Shown: positions 44,121 through 53,409 of the stretch, in pieces
Layout: each line of letters begins with the position of its first letter
Numbering within the stretch: the first letter of the stretch is position 1
Assembly (NCBI GenBank): GCA_000980705.1
Contig: LBCK01000001.1
Coordinates: 868,001-932,000, forward strand
Length of the DNA: 64,000 nt
Direction of reading: 5' to 3'
Source: Ruminococcus sp. UNK.MGS-30
GTDB taxonomy: Bacteria > Bacillota > Clostridia > Oscillospirales > Ruminococcaceae
Translations under genes and position numbers: made by a program
Notes under the pieces: generated by a model
The model's input: the letters and a program-made list of their open reading frames with translations, nothing else
Databases searched by the model: none
What the model was told of the DNA's origin: nothing

Positions 44121-44519
44121 TTAGCTAATTATCACTGATTTGCATATTATTTTTAGATGGTCTCCGGAGTTGAGCAATATATCTATTCCAATATATTCTG
44201 ATAAATCCATTATCGTATTACTTTCAGAATTAGATTCTGCTTTTTCTATTCTGTCGATTCTCAATAACTTATCGAAAATTTCAGTTGTATCAAATTTTGA
44301 CCAGCAAATCACATTATATCCGCAGCCCCAAAAATCGCAACAAGTCATTTCATAATACAGCACTTCATGAAAGCTCAAATCATAATCAGTTTTTTCCCAT
44401 TCACTTTCTAACTCAACATTAATTACCTTATTGGAATGATTATAGATTACATTTTCAATATACGCATCATGCAAATTGATATTTTCAATTTCACGAATAT
44501 TATTACATGATATAATCAT
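44121..44519 (-). CDS. 132-residue hypothetical protein beside an RHS remnant
   Basis: The protein starts MIISCNNIREIENINLHDAY and has acidic, beta-rich sequence with CCDFWGCGYNV near the middle. No family is recognised. Small acidic orphan genes next to RHS fragments are often immunity genes, which would fit, but this rests on position. The AT-rich composition differs from the helicase gene. GGAGG (gaggaagc) lies before the ATG. Confidence 0.55.
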   Translation of the reverse strand: MIISCNNIREIENINLHDAYIENVIYNHSNKVINVELESEWEKTDYDLSFHEVLYYEMTCCDFWGCGYNVICWSKFDTTEIFDKLLRIDRIEKAESNSESNTIMDLSEYIGIDILLNSGDHLKIICKSVIIS

Positions 44520-44613
44520 ACAGCTTCCTCCATAAACACCGCTTTAATATCCTTTATACCATGATGCCCATGGTTCAGGCATTATTTGACCAGCATAATA
44601 ATGCACTACTTCC

Positions 44614-46305
44614 TTAATATTCAAATCGATCTACGCCGCCGAATTTCACCTGGCATCGCTTCTTACAGAAACAGATACCATACTTCGAAATATTTCGGTA
44701 AAGCTCATCCTGCAGCCCTGCGATGTAGTTCTTCTCCTCGATCTGCCGTAAAGCTTCATCACATTTGGCAGACATCTCTTTGTATGTCTTTGCAATCTTG
44801 AATTCCAATATTGCAGCATATTCAGCGTCAGAACGCTGTTTCACAACCAGGTCAAATCGGCCTTCACCAGATTCGATATTAGACAGCACTTCATAATCTG
44901 CAAATCCCGAAACAAGTCCTGTCACAAAGCCGTGATAATAGCTTTCCTGCTCATCATGATAACTGATCGTAGTAAGCAGCCAGTGCCGCAGCTGCTTTTC
45001 CAGTTTTTCTGGTTCGCCGTAAATAATGGATTCGATGATATCCGTTCTGCTGTCTGCATTGATCTTCTTCTCAAACCAGGCACGAATGGTGTTTTTGTAA
45101 ATGCTCTTTACCTCAGTGTTTGGGATCACCATTTCATAATAGGTCTCGTCGCCGATGGTTTCGTAAGCGGTCACTTTTAGGTATCCTGTAAAAAGCAAAA
45201 AGCTCCAGATGTACTCGCTGTTCACATCTATCGTTCCATAAGTGATATCCTCATAAATCTGTGCTCTGACAGGCGTGCCGTTTATCAGTTCTTCTATTGC
45301 ATTTTTCGTCCTGTCGTTGGATTCTTCGATCAGACGCTTTACGATTTCGTTTGAACTGGTGTTAGACCAGTAGGGTTTGCATAGAGCAGAACTTTTTTCA
45401 GCTGCCTCTGACAGATAATTCAAAACGCTCCACGGGTTATAAATATCAACATCGTTGAATTTGTAGCCATCATACCAATGTGCAATATCTGAGGATTTGT
45501 CTGTTAAATCATAGCATTCAAGCATGACGTTGATTTCTTCTTGGGTAAATCCGAAACTGTCATCAAATTTTGTGCTCATGATTGAAAAAATCTGAAGATT
45601 ATTCAGTCCAGTAAAAATACTCTCCTTTGAAACTCTCAGGCAGCCTGTCAAAAACGCACGGTCAAGGGAGGGGTTGGTTTTCAGTGCTGATTCAAATACA
45701 GAACGAATCAGGTTCACCATATCCGTATAAAATCCCTGGTGGAATGCGTTTTCAAGCGGAACATCGTATTCATCGATCAAAATGATGACGTTCTTATTGT
45801 AATATTTCACCATTATGTCCGATAAGAATTTTATAGAATCAAGATAAAACGCATCCTCTGCTCTTTGAGTTAGGATACTGTGAAAAAGATCTCTTTCTGA
45901 ATCGGATATTTTGCCGCTTTTAAGGATGACCTTGTGTCTGTCATATTCTCTTGCAATCAAAACTTTGAACATATGAAAGGCATCTTTATAGCTTCCCTGT
46001 TTCATACTCTTCAGAGAAATGCTGATGACAGGGGATTGCCCCTGATACTGCATGCATTCGGGATATTCTGAAATCTTTAATCTATCAAACAGATATGCAT
46101 TGCTTTCATCTGTCTTCTCAAAGAAGCGCTGAATCATGCTCATATTCAAAGTTTTGCCGAATCTTCTTGGTCTGGTAAAAAGTCCGACCTTTACCTTGTT
46201 TACAATCAAATCTTTTATCATGAGGGTCTTATCTACAAAATAATACCCTGAATCGATTACTTCTTTAAAATCCTCTATGCCGATTGGCAGCGGTTTTCTT
46301 TCCAT
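44614..46305 (-). CDS. AAA-ATPase-like / PD-(D/E)XK nuclease protein (DUF1703 type)
   Basis: A 563-residue protein with the AAA-ATPase_like N-terminus LPIGIEDFKEVIDSGYYFVD, the modified Walker A RPRRFGKTLNMSM near residue 47, and IILIDEYDVPLENA as Walker B. The C-terminal part GEGRFDLVVKQRSDAEYAAI followed by LEFKIAK is the PD-(D/E)XK nuclease-like core. The ATG at 46305 has GAGG upstream; a GTG at 46314 is closer than ideal. Such genes occur in many gut anaerobes, often in numbers; their function is not established, and defence or element control has been suggested. It appears intact, with decayed relatives on both sides. Confidence 0.85.
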   Translation of the reverse strand: MERKPLPIGIEDFKEVIDSGYYFVDKTLMIKDLIVNKVKVGLFTRPRRFGKTLNMSMIQRFFEKTDESNAYLFDRLKISEYPECMQYQGQSPVISISLKSMKQGSYKDAFHMFKVLIAREYDRHKVILKSGKISDSERDLFHSILTQRAEDAFYLDSIKFLSDIMVKYYNKNVIILIDEYDVPLENAFHQGFYTDMVNLIRSVFESALKTNPSLDRAFLTGCLRVSKESIFTGLNNLQIFSIMSTKFDDSFGFTQEEINVMLECYDLTDKSSDIAHWYDGYKFNDVDIYNPWSVLNYLSEAAEKSSALCKPYWSNTSSNEIVKRLIEESNDRTKNAIEELINGTPVRAQIYEDITYGTIDVNSEYIWSFLLFTGYLKVTAYETIGDETYYEMVIPNTEVKSIYKNTIRAWFEKKINADSRTDIIESIIYGEPEKLEKQLRHWLLTTISYHDEQESYYHGFVTGLVSGFADYEVLSNIESGEGRFDLVVKQRSDAEYAAILEFKIAKTYKEMSAKCDEALRQIEEKNYIAGLQDELYRNISKYGICFCKKRCQVKFGGVDRFEY

Positions 46306-46340
46306 TATTTTCACCTCGAATTCTTATGGAATATTTTTCC

Positions 46341-46736
46341 TCACGCCTTTACGATCTTACATCTCTTCTTATAACAAGCCACACCATACTTACTGATACT
46401 TTTTAAGGCATCCGGATAGTTCATTCCAGCCGCACCCTTTAAGCTGAGAAATACAACGGGGTATTTGTTTTGATACTTCTCGCAGATATCGGAGTGTCTG
46501 CTGATGGCAAGCCCCTCAAACAGCGATGCGTCCTGCCCGATCTCAAAGAATGTTTTCAGCGTATCCATGGTCAGTGTTTTGCCGAATCGCCGGGGACGGG
46601 TAAACAGATTTGCATCCCCATGATTCCGGAGCAGGTCTGAAATGATCTCTGTCTTATCGACATAGTACATATCGTTTCTGCGAAGCTTTTCAAAGTTCTC
46701 AACGCCGATGGGGAGCATTTTTCTTTCGGAACGCAT
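46341..46736 (-). pseudogene. DUF1703-type gene with an internal deletion
   Basis: The 131-codon frame has an intact start (MLPIGVENFEKLRRNDMYYV) and Walker A (RPRRFGKTLTMDTL), runs to about residue 105, and then jumps to a C-terminal end SKYGVACYKKRCKIVKA. Relatives are over 500 residues, so about 400 codons are missing while the frame is kept. AAAGGAG precedes the ATG, so it may still be translated. Confidence 0.75.
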
Positions 46737-46828
46737 GGTGTAACTCCTTTCATAGTCTTATAACGATTTCTCACTTGCATTTATTATATCATGAAACAGC
46801 GTGAAAATCAACTTGAATGCAGGCACAG

Positions 46829-46860
46829 TAAGAAAAAAGCCTGCTCTGAGCAGGCTTTCT
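46829..46860 (-). terminator. Terminator of the AbiL/RloAB-like operon
   Basis: On the minus strand agcctgctc-ag-agcaggct is followed by TTTTTT. Confidence 0.8.
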
Positions 46861-46934
46861 CTATAAATGTTTTGATAAAGCTTATCTTTTGACTCTGCAA
46901 TATCATTTTTCACTTGAAACAGTAAGGTGTATTA

Positions 46935-47720
46935 TCATGAAATAATGCTGTCATAGAAGCCGTTTTTATTGCCGAAGTAATCGAGAATGAGAAACAGACA
47001 AGTGTTAAGCACCCACAACTCCTGCTTGTCTTGAACTATGTCATATTGCTTTGCAGCAATTTCTTGAGCCACTGAAATGCTTTGGTATGTTTGATAGGAG
47101 AGTATGTTAGGACAGTCCTCTGACAAGTTTTTTAGTCTCTTGATGTTCATCTGCATCAACTTTATGAAGTCTTCTTTTTTATATTCGGTTACAGCAATGC
47201 CTGACAACTTCATTTGACTGGCTAAGCTCTTGAATTTGCCTAACATGGCAATCGGAATTGTTGCAGATAAATATTGGTCGTCATCAAATGTATTGCAATA
47301 TCGAAAAGATTCCATCATGGGATAATTTATGTATAACCGCCCGATAGACGGGTCGGTTTCATCTGTAAAATGTTCTGCCATTTCAATTAACTTTGGGAAA
47401 TTATCCGCAAGCAGTTCTTTCGTTGAAACAGACAATCCACGTTGCTCTGGGGCTTTATGATGCAGATCAGCATCAAAGACCAAATAGGTGTAGGCGAACT
47501 TTTGATCTAATCTCTTTTTGGTCTCATCATCTCTGATAAGTTCTTTCAGGACATCTTTTATGTCGCAGTCAAAAAAATATTCTTTACACTTGTGGTATAA
47601 CGTGTAGAGGTTTGTTCCGACAACGCATAATTCGGCGTTTAATTCGAATCTTTGAAGAATAGATTGGAAAAAGTCCGGTTCTGTTCGTTCACCCTCTAAT
47701 ACAATTAAAATCCTCATCAT
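46935..47720 (-). CDS. RloB/AbiLii-like TOPRIM-type protein
   Basis: A 261-residue protein. The start MMRILIVLEGERTEPDFFQS carries the Toprim-like acidic signature of RloB/AbiLii proteins (EG.RTEPDFF, residues 9-18), and TYLVFDADLHHK adds the DxD pair near residue 82. The gene overlaps the ATPase gene by 4 bp (ATGA). In known AbiL and RloAB pairs the ATPase and this effector act together in abortive infection or tRNA/nucleic-acid cleavage. The exact activity here is inferred. Confidence 0.78.
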   Translation of the reverse strand: MMRILIVLEGERTEPDFFQSILQRFELNAELCVVGTNLYTLYHKCKEYFFDCDIKDVLKELIRDDETKKRLDQKFAYTYLVFDADLHHKAPEQRGLSVSTKELLADNFPKLIEMAEHFTDETDPSIGRLYINYPMMESFRYCNTFDDDQYLSATIPIAMLGKFKSLASQMKLSGIAVTEYKKEDFIKLMQMNIKRLKNLSEDCPNILSYQTYQSISVAQEIAAKQYDIVQDKQELWVLNTCLFLILDYFGNKNGFYDSIIS

Positions 47721-48829
47721 TCCGTAAATGCCCCATTGATATACATTTTTTCCAGGTTATGTGCTTCTCGAATTTCACGATCAGTTGAATCATACAGGTT
47801 TGTGATTTTATTTTTTGTCATTAAGAAACAGCAATCTGGTCTTGTAAGACGATTTTGCATCAGATAGGTGTTGTGTGTGGTAAGCACGGACTGAAAACCG
47901 GACTGCTCATTCAGTAACTGAACAATCAGCTCCGCAGATTCATAGTGGAAAAAAGCATCAAACTCATCAATGAACAAAAAAGAGATCTTAGGAAAAGCTG
48001 CGACGCTCCAGGCAAAGTAGAGGAGCAATGCCTGCGTTCCAGTTGATGCCAGAGATAAAAAAGGCGCTTTTTCAGTGCGTTCTCCGTTGCGATAATAAGC
48101 ATATAAGATGTATCCATCATTTTCCTTCTCAAATCCCAGCTGGTAGTCAAGACCGTTTTGTTTTAAGAAGTATTGAAACTCCTCCAGCTTATTATTTTCA
48201 CGAATCATTTCTGTCAATTCAAAATTTCTTGTTGTAAAGCCCATGTGAGAATTTCCTTCGGACAGACTGCGATACCACAACATGTTTTCACAAAAATGGA
48301 TCAATTTCGTTACTGGGGAAGAAGAATTCGTAGGCGTGTTGCGATAGATATACTTCAGTACAGATAGTTTATTATCCGGCAGGTCAATATTCAAACTTCC
48401 TTTGAGCGTACTGTCCACAAATCGTTCCGTTTCCGACTGGCTAAAGTAATCGAATCGCACCAGTTCCTTTCCGTTTAACTTCAATGTCTCTTTTCGCAAG
48501 TCGTATTGATCCAGCTTTATATATTCGTAGACAATATCATCGTTTCCAAATTTGAAAAAGTAGCGAAAAACCACTGGCTGATCCAGATGCTCCAAGTTTC
48601 TGTAATTCTTTTTCTGCAGGCATTTGTTGTCTGTAAGGTGACTGATAATATCAAAAAGTGCAAAGCCAAGCACACTTTTTCCAATGCCATTTTTTCCGTA
48701 TATGATTGCCTTGTTAACGATTCCATTATAAACCAGGTTTTGATTAAAGCTATAGTCACGGGAAGTCAGATCAAATACCAACTTTTCCGAAAAACAACGG
48801 TAGTTTTCAACCTCAAATCGCCTTAACAT
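47717..48829 (-). CDS. AAA ATPase of an AbiL/RloAB-like defence pair
   Basis: A 370-residue ABC/SMC-like ATPase. Walker A IIYGKNGIGKSVLG is near residue 45, the signature-like LASTGTQALLLYFAW near 267 and Walker B FLFIDEFDAFFHYESA near 289, followed by VLTTHNTYLMQNRL. The ATG at 48829 is chosen because GGGAGTG is 8 nt upstream and because the promoter at 48867-48895 would put longer starts outside the transcript. It belongs to the AAA_15/AbiLi type. It is the first gene of the two-gene operon. Confidence 0.82.
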   Translation of the reverse strand: MLRRFEVENYRCFSEKLVFDLTSRDYSFNQNLVYNGIVNKAIIYGKNGIGKSVLGFALFDIISHLTDNKCLQKKNYRNLEHLDQPVVFRYFFKFGNDDIVYEYIKLDQYDLRKETLKLNGKELVRFDYFSQSETERFVDSTLKGSLNIDLPDNKLSVLKYIYRNTPTNSSSPVTKLIHFCENMLWYRSLSEGNSHMGFTTRNFELTEMIRENNKLEEFQYFLKQNGLDYQLGFEKENDGYILYAYYRNGERTEKAPFLSLASTGTQALLLYFAWSVAAFPKISFLFIDEFDAFFHYESAELIVQLLNEQSGFQSVLTTHNTYLMQNRLTRPDCCFLMTKNKITNLYDSTDREIREAHNLEKMYINGAFTE

Positions 48830-48866
48830 CGAAAATTCACTCCCAAAATGCAAACTCTTTATCATG

Positions 48867-48895
48867 ATTATATCAGCTTTCTTCCTCAAAGTCAA
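48867..48895 (-). promoter_or_regulatory. Promoter of the AbiL/RloAB-like operon
   Basis: On the minus strand TTGACT (48890-48895) and TATAAT (48867-48872) have a 17-bp spacer. It fixes the ATPase start at 48829. Confidence 0.85.
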
Positions 48896-49481
48896 TAACT
48901 GTCCGTAAGAAAATTACGGATACGAATTTTTTATACGGTTATAGTATGCTGAAAAAAGGCTGGTTTATTCGTTGCAGATGCTTTTGGGCATCGTTTTGTT
49001 TTAGCACAGGTCATTCGACACCTGCTCTAAGATACAAAAAATCCCGCCACTTACCCTACTCCTGCAAAAGCAAGACGAAACGTGGCAGGAACTTTTTGAT
49101 CCAGGTTTATTCCAGCAAGCCATACACCCCAAACCAACAAACAGCATCAAGGGGGAACATCACACAAGCCATCCACAGAACCGCACTTCATTTCTCATTT
49201 CCAAAATATGCCCAGTGCTGCCTCCCAGGAGAAGTCCAGCATATAAAGAACGGCATAGCCGCTTTCCCAGACAGACGCAATGATGATGATCGGCATCAAC
49301 ACACAGGGAAGTCCGATGTAAGCCAGAGATTGCGGTTTTCAGTCCGGTTTTTTATCAGTGCAGCACAAAATGGCATATAAAACCGCTCATGCTATCCCGT
49401 GCAAGTAACTGCAGAATCCCTTGCATCCTTCGAAGTGTTTAAAAGCTTTTCCCTGATTGTGCTGTTACTTGACTTGACAGT
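48896..49481. other. Intergenic region with a short membrane-protein-like remnant
   Basis: This 586-bp gap has no convincing full gene. On the minus strand 49195-49296 encodes a 33-residue hydrophobic stretch (MPIIIIASVWESGYAVLYML) that may be the end of a lost membrane protein. A hairpin lies near 49005-49035. The rest shows nothing I can assign. Confidence 0.35.
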
Positions 49482-50666
49482 CTAACTTTTCAAAAGGAAA
49501 TCGATCACATTTATGATCTTGATCCCATCTTCATCCATCGGCATTTCATCCATTGTGATGATATACTTCGGATAGTTATCACGAATCCGCTTTAACGGCG
49601 TAATTTCTCTGTCGAATGTATCTTCGCTCATAACAGTAGCAGAAACCTGATAGTATGCTGTCTCTCCGCTGCGTTCTGCAACAAAGTCTACTTCCAGTTC
49701 ACCCACTTTACCAATGCTGACATGGTATCCTCTGCGAATCAGTTCCAGATATACAATGTTCTCAAGGATATGTCCGATGTCACGTCTGCGATTTCCAAGC
49801 AGCAGTTGACGAAGTCCCATATCGACGGCATAATATTTTTCCAGAGATTTTAAATGCTGTTTTCCCTGTATATCATAGCGTTTAGCTTTGTAAAGAATAA
49901 ATGCTTCTGTTAAAGCGGTTACATAGTTTTCAGCCGTTAAAGATGTGGTTTTTCGTCCAAATGAAGTCAGACTGTCTGCGATCTTCTTGGAGGATACAAT
50001 ATTGCCGATATTGTCGAACATAAACTTGATCACACTTTCCAATAAACTGATGTCATTGATTCGTTTACGGGAAGCCACATCCTTGATTAAAACTGTGTGA
50101 TAAATGCCGTCCAGATAATCATGCCGAATGGCATCATCATCAATTTGTACGGCATATGGAAACCCGCCGTTCTGAAAATACTTCTGCCATGCAGAATGTT
50201 TTTCAAGACCGGATAATTCCAGATATTCCGCAAAAGATAAAGGCAGCATAGGAATCTCAATATATCTTCCAGAGAGAAGTGTTGCAAGCTCACCAGAAAG
50301 TAAGTATGCGTTAGACCCGGTAATATAAATATCCGTATTTTCACGAAGAAACAGCGAATCTACCGCTTTCTGAAAGTTCGGAACCGCCTGAACTTCATCC
50401 AGAAATATATAAGTCATCTTACCGGGAACCAGTCGCTCTGTCACATAAGAATGCAACGCATGATAATCCAGCAAACCCTCATTTTCAACATCTTCAAAAT
50501 TGATTGCAATGATCTGTTCTTGTTCGACTCCAGTGCTCAGAAGATACGACTGAAACTGTCTTAGCAACGTTGATTTTCCGCATCTTCGGACACCTGTCAC
50601 AACTTTAATGATCTGTTGGTCCTGCAGTTTTTTGATTTTATCCATATAGATCTTACGTTCTACCAT
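49482..50666 (-). CDS. AAA_14/DUF4143 ATPase
   Basis: A 394-residue protein. Walker A VVTGVRRCGKSTLLRQF is near residue 25, Walker B YIFLDEVQAVPNFQKAV near 85, and LTGSNA-like YITGSNAYLLSGELATLLSG after it. The C-terminal DUF4143 half has LENIVYLELIRRGYHVSIGK and GELEVDFVAERSG, a PD-(D/E)XK-like motif. ATG at 50666 has GAGGTG upstream and lies just after a promoter. The family is common in gut bacteria and of unsettled function. Confidence 0.85.
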   Translation of the reverse strand: MVERKIYMDKIKKLQDQQIIKVVTGVRRCGKSTLLRQFQSYLLSTGVEQEQIIAINFEDVENEGLLDYHALHSYVTERLVPGKMTYIFLDEVQAVPNFQKAVDSLFLRENTDIYITGSNAYLLSGELATLLSGRYIEIPMLPLSFAEYLELSGLEKHSAWQKYFQNGGFPYAVQIDDDAIRHDYLDGIYHTVLIKDVASRKRINDISLLESVIKFMFDNIGNIVSSKKIADSLTSFGRKTTSLTAENYVTALTEAFILYKAKRYDIQGKQHLKSLEKYYAVDMGLRQLLLGNRRRDIGHILENIVYLELIRRGYHVSIGKVGELEVDFVAERSGETAYYQVSATVMSEDTFDREITPLKRIRDNYPKYIITMDEMPMDEDGIKIINVIDFLLKS

Positions 50667-50684
50667 ACAATCACCTCTTTTTAT

Positions 50685-50714
50685 AGTATACCATAAAAAG
50701 ATAGAAATAATCAA
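50685..50714 (-). promoter_or_regulatory. Promoter of the DUF4143 gene
   Basis: On the minus strand TTGATT (50709-50714) and TATACT (50685-50690) are 18 bp apart. The surrounding TTTTTATAGTATAC and GTACTATAAAAAC form an imperfect repeat that could bind a regulator. Confidence 0.7.
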
Positions 50715-51101
50715 TAGTTTTTTAAGTGTACTATAAAAACTTTTGACTGTAAATAAAGAGGTGGTATGCTTAATGCTATATTACATAATATCTCTCTTAA
50801 TTTCTGTTGTAGCAGATGAGATTTTATATCTCTTCTACAAGTGGCTGAGCAGGAAGTAGCCCGACAACAGCACAACATTTTGCCTGATTCTTGTATGGGA
50901 TAAGGCGAAAGCCCCCAGAGGTCGCAACTCTGGGGGCTTTCTTATTGCGTGACTGTATTGCCACTACATTATTTCTTTCCATTCTCATTTTAGCACAATT
51001 GCAGTACCTTGTCAAGATCTTTTTCCGATGGAAAAGTTGATTGCAGTCGGAACAAAGTGCAACTGCGAATAAAGAAGTTATCCGGTTTTGAGGATCATTT
51101 T
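50715..51101. other. Intergenic region with a strong hairpin
   Basis: This 387-bp gap has a 13-bp stem (aaagcccccagag with ctctgggggcttt) at about 50909-50943 with only a short T tract on either side. The minus strand has an open frame over 50824-51105, but its composition follows the hairpin and I do not trust it. Confidence 0.45.
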
Positions 51102-52115
51102 TCAAAGTTCCACCTTTTCCGCATTCTGTGCCAGCGTCAATTGCAGCAGCTTGTCGGAACGATGGATGGCATTGTTGACGTTCTGAAATTCTTGTCCCTG
51201 GATGGAATTGAGAAATTCCTGCCGCCCTTCCTTGTTGGGAATCCAGGCGGTTTTTGTATCGAAGTCGTATGTCAGATAGCCCAGATGCACCAGTAAGGTC
51301 AAAATATCATCTGCGGTTTCAAAAGTACACATATCGTTCTGAAATGTTTTCGTATTGATGGAAATATGTTCTCCGGCAATCGTTCGAATGATCTTATCCC
51401 GCAAGCCGTTCTCATTGCGGACGATATACATTTTCAAAGCCTCATAGGTTTCAGTCTGTGTCCAGTAACTGTCAAAGATGCCGTTCATCATCGCTGATGT
51501 TACAGATCTTGGATTATAAATGGATATACCATTGACAGTATAGCCATCGTACCAATCTTTCGTTTGTTCAAAAGACATATGATAACGTTCACAGAGCTGA
51601 CGAACTTCCCTCTCTGTAAAACCAGTGAATTTTGCGAGTGCATATTGATTGGTCATAGCGTATTCCTTGAACATATTCAGTGCAGAATGTTGACCGTATT
51701 TCTTGATTGGGAGAATGTCTGTCATATAGGCAAGTGCCACATAGGGCTGCCCTTTCAGAAAATCCCGCAGAAAATCCAGATATTCCTTTGGAGCAGTTGC
51801 ATTATCCCGATGTACCCGGAAAATGGAATCCCATTCGTCAATGATAAAGATAAACTTTTCCCGTTTCTGCGAAAAAATATCTTTTGATGTCCTTACCAAG
51901 TCTGTTTCATCAAACAATGTAACATCCGGCATTTCCATTTTCACATCAAACAACAATTCCTTTGTTAAGCGTGCCACCATGTCTTTTATCACAGGATATT
52001 TGCTGACAAACTGCTGGATATCGATATGAATCACATTGTACTGATTCAGGGCAATACCGCACAAAGTCGTCAGACGCTCTTTGTACGGTATTGCCTTATA
52101 GTCATACTCTTTCAT
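51102..52115 (-). pseudogene. DUF1703-type ATPase/nuclease gene truncated at the 5' end by a repeat
   Basis: The frame has the later parts of the family: FIFIIDEWDSIFRVH (Walker B), AYMTDILPIKKYG, WYDGYTVNGISIYNPRSVTS and a C-terminal region. The N-terminus with Walker A is absent. The first residues, KAIPYKERLTTLCGIALNQ, are translated from a palindromic repeat at 52041-52098. The repeat insertion or a rearrangement at it has cut the gene, so it is probably inactive. Confidence 0.75.
52041..52098. repeat. Palindromic repeat, copy 1 (MITE-like)
   Basis: The arms ggcaataccgcacaaag and ctttgtacggtattgcc form a long hairpin. An inverted copy with about 85-90% identity lies at 54380-54438. The two bracket the MFS and AraC genes. 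Confidence 0.75.
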
Positions 52116-53296
52116 TCCTGCCTGTTTTTATTGACATTTTTGGAAATCACAAAAGTCAGAATAACAAGCACAAGTGGAAAAATACAGCCTGCAAGCACGC
52201 CCTTGCGAATATCATCTCCTGCACTTTGTGAAATGTTTCCTACGATACCCGGACCTATTGCACCGCCAAGGTCGCCTGCCATGGCAAGAAGGGCAAACAT
52301 TGCTGTGCCGCCTGAGGGCATTTTCCCCGAACAGATGCTTATGGTTCCAGGCCACATAATTCCAACGGAAAAGCCGCATATTATACAGCCTGCAAGCCCA
52401 AGCATGGGAATATCCGACAGGGAAGCAACAAGATAGCATATCAGGCAAAGCATGCCTGAGCCTATCATAAATTTTATTAGGTCAAGCCTGTCGCCGTATT
52501 TTCCATACAGTGAGCGACTTATTCCCATAGTCACCGCAAACAGGCAAGGCCCGGCAATATCTCCCATAGCCTTTGAAAGATCCAAAGCAGATTCCGCAAA
52601 TGCAGATGCCCACTGTGCCATTGAAAGCTCCGACGCTCCCGCACATATCATCAGCAGTATGGAAATAATGAACACGGGGGTTTTTAAAAGATTTCCGATA
52701 CTCATACCTTGCCCGTCCTCGGCAGGGTGTTCAATGGGACAGGTGATGAAATTAAACATATTATACAGCGGAATTATTGCCCAGATACAAGCAAGCCATT
52801 TCCAATTGCCTATACCGAACACCGAGAAAAATACTGTGGAAAGCAGGATAACTCCTACCGAGCCCCAACAGTAAAAGGAATGGAGCAAACTCATTGCCGC
52901 CTCTTTATGCTCAAAGGGACAGGATTCAACGATAGGGCTGACAAGCACCTCCGTAAGACCGCTGCCCACCGCATATACAATTGTGCTGATGATTATTCCC
53001 ATAAACGGGTCGGGCATTATCTGAGGAAGAAACGCAAGTCCCAGAAGTCCTGCTGCCGAAAACAGCTGAGAACCCACAACGCATCTGCGGTAGCCTATTC
53101 TGTCCGCAAACTTTGCACAGAGAATATCCACAATAAGCTGGGTGATAAAGAAAACGGATGATATGAGCGCAATTTTTCCGAGAGGGATATTGTAAACATT
53201 GTGGAATGTGAGAAATAGCAGCGGTGCAAAATTTGCTGTAATAGCTTGTGTAACAAATCCAAGATAACAGGCAATAAGAGTTTTTCTGTAATTCAT
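52112..53296 (-). CDS. Major facilitator superfamily transporter
   Basis: A 394-residue membrane protein with about 12 segments. It begins MNYRKTLIACYLGFVTQAIT, has the MFS loop motif AKFADRIGYRRCVVGSQ between segments 2 and 3, and YGKYGDRLDLIKFMIGSG in the second half. Such single-gene MFS units beside an AraC regulator usually take up a sugar or related nutrient; the substrate is not readable. Frequent ATA and AAG codons and the flanking repeats suggest a separate origin from its neighbours. Confidence 0.88.
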   Translation of the reverse strand: MNYRKTLIACYLGFVTQAITANFAPLLFLTFHNVYNIPLGKIALISSVFFITQLIVDILCAKFADRIGYRRCVVGSQLFSAAGLLGLAFLPQIMPDPFMGIIISTIVYAVGSGLTEVLVSPIVESCPFEHKEAAMSLLHSFYCWGSVGVILLSTVFFSVFGIGNWKWLACIWAIIPLYNMFNFITCPIEHPAEDGQGMSIGNLLKTPVFIISILLMICAGASELSMAQWASAFAESALDLSKAMGDIAGPCLFAVTMGISRSLYGKYGDRLDLIKFMIGSGMLCLICYLVASLSDIPMLGLAGCIICGFSVGIMWPGTISICSGKMPSGGTAMFALLAMAGDLGGAIGPGIVGNISQSAGDDIRKGVLAGCIFPLVLVILTFVISKNVNKNRQE

Positions 53297-53317
53297 CTTG
53301 ACGTTCCTTTCGCTTTT

Positions 53318-53333
53318 TGATATAATTGTATCA
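53318..53333. promoter_or_regulatory. Near-palindrome between the divergent MFS and AraC genes
   Basis: TGATATAATTGTATCA is palindromic at 14 of 16 positions and overlaps TATAAT-like -10 sequences of both directions. It is a candidate operator for the AraC protein. Confidence 0.4.
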
Positions 53334-53409
53334 TATCATAACAAACGGCATATTTCAATGTACAATATCGCATTTTTATTACACTATATCGCAAAAATGG
53401 AGGATAAAT

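Noticed and set aside
48946..49380. 144-codon plus-strand frame
   Set aside because: No ribosome binding site, low-complexity composition and no family signal; it overlaps a more plausible hydrophobic remnant on the other strand.
50824..51105. 93-codon minus-strand frame
   Set aside because: It runs through a strong hairpin, which dictates its sequence; no family recognised.
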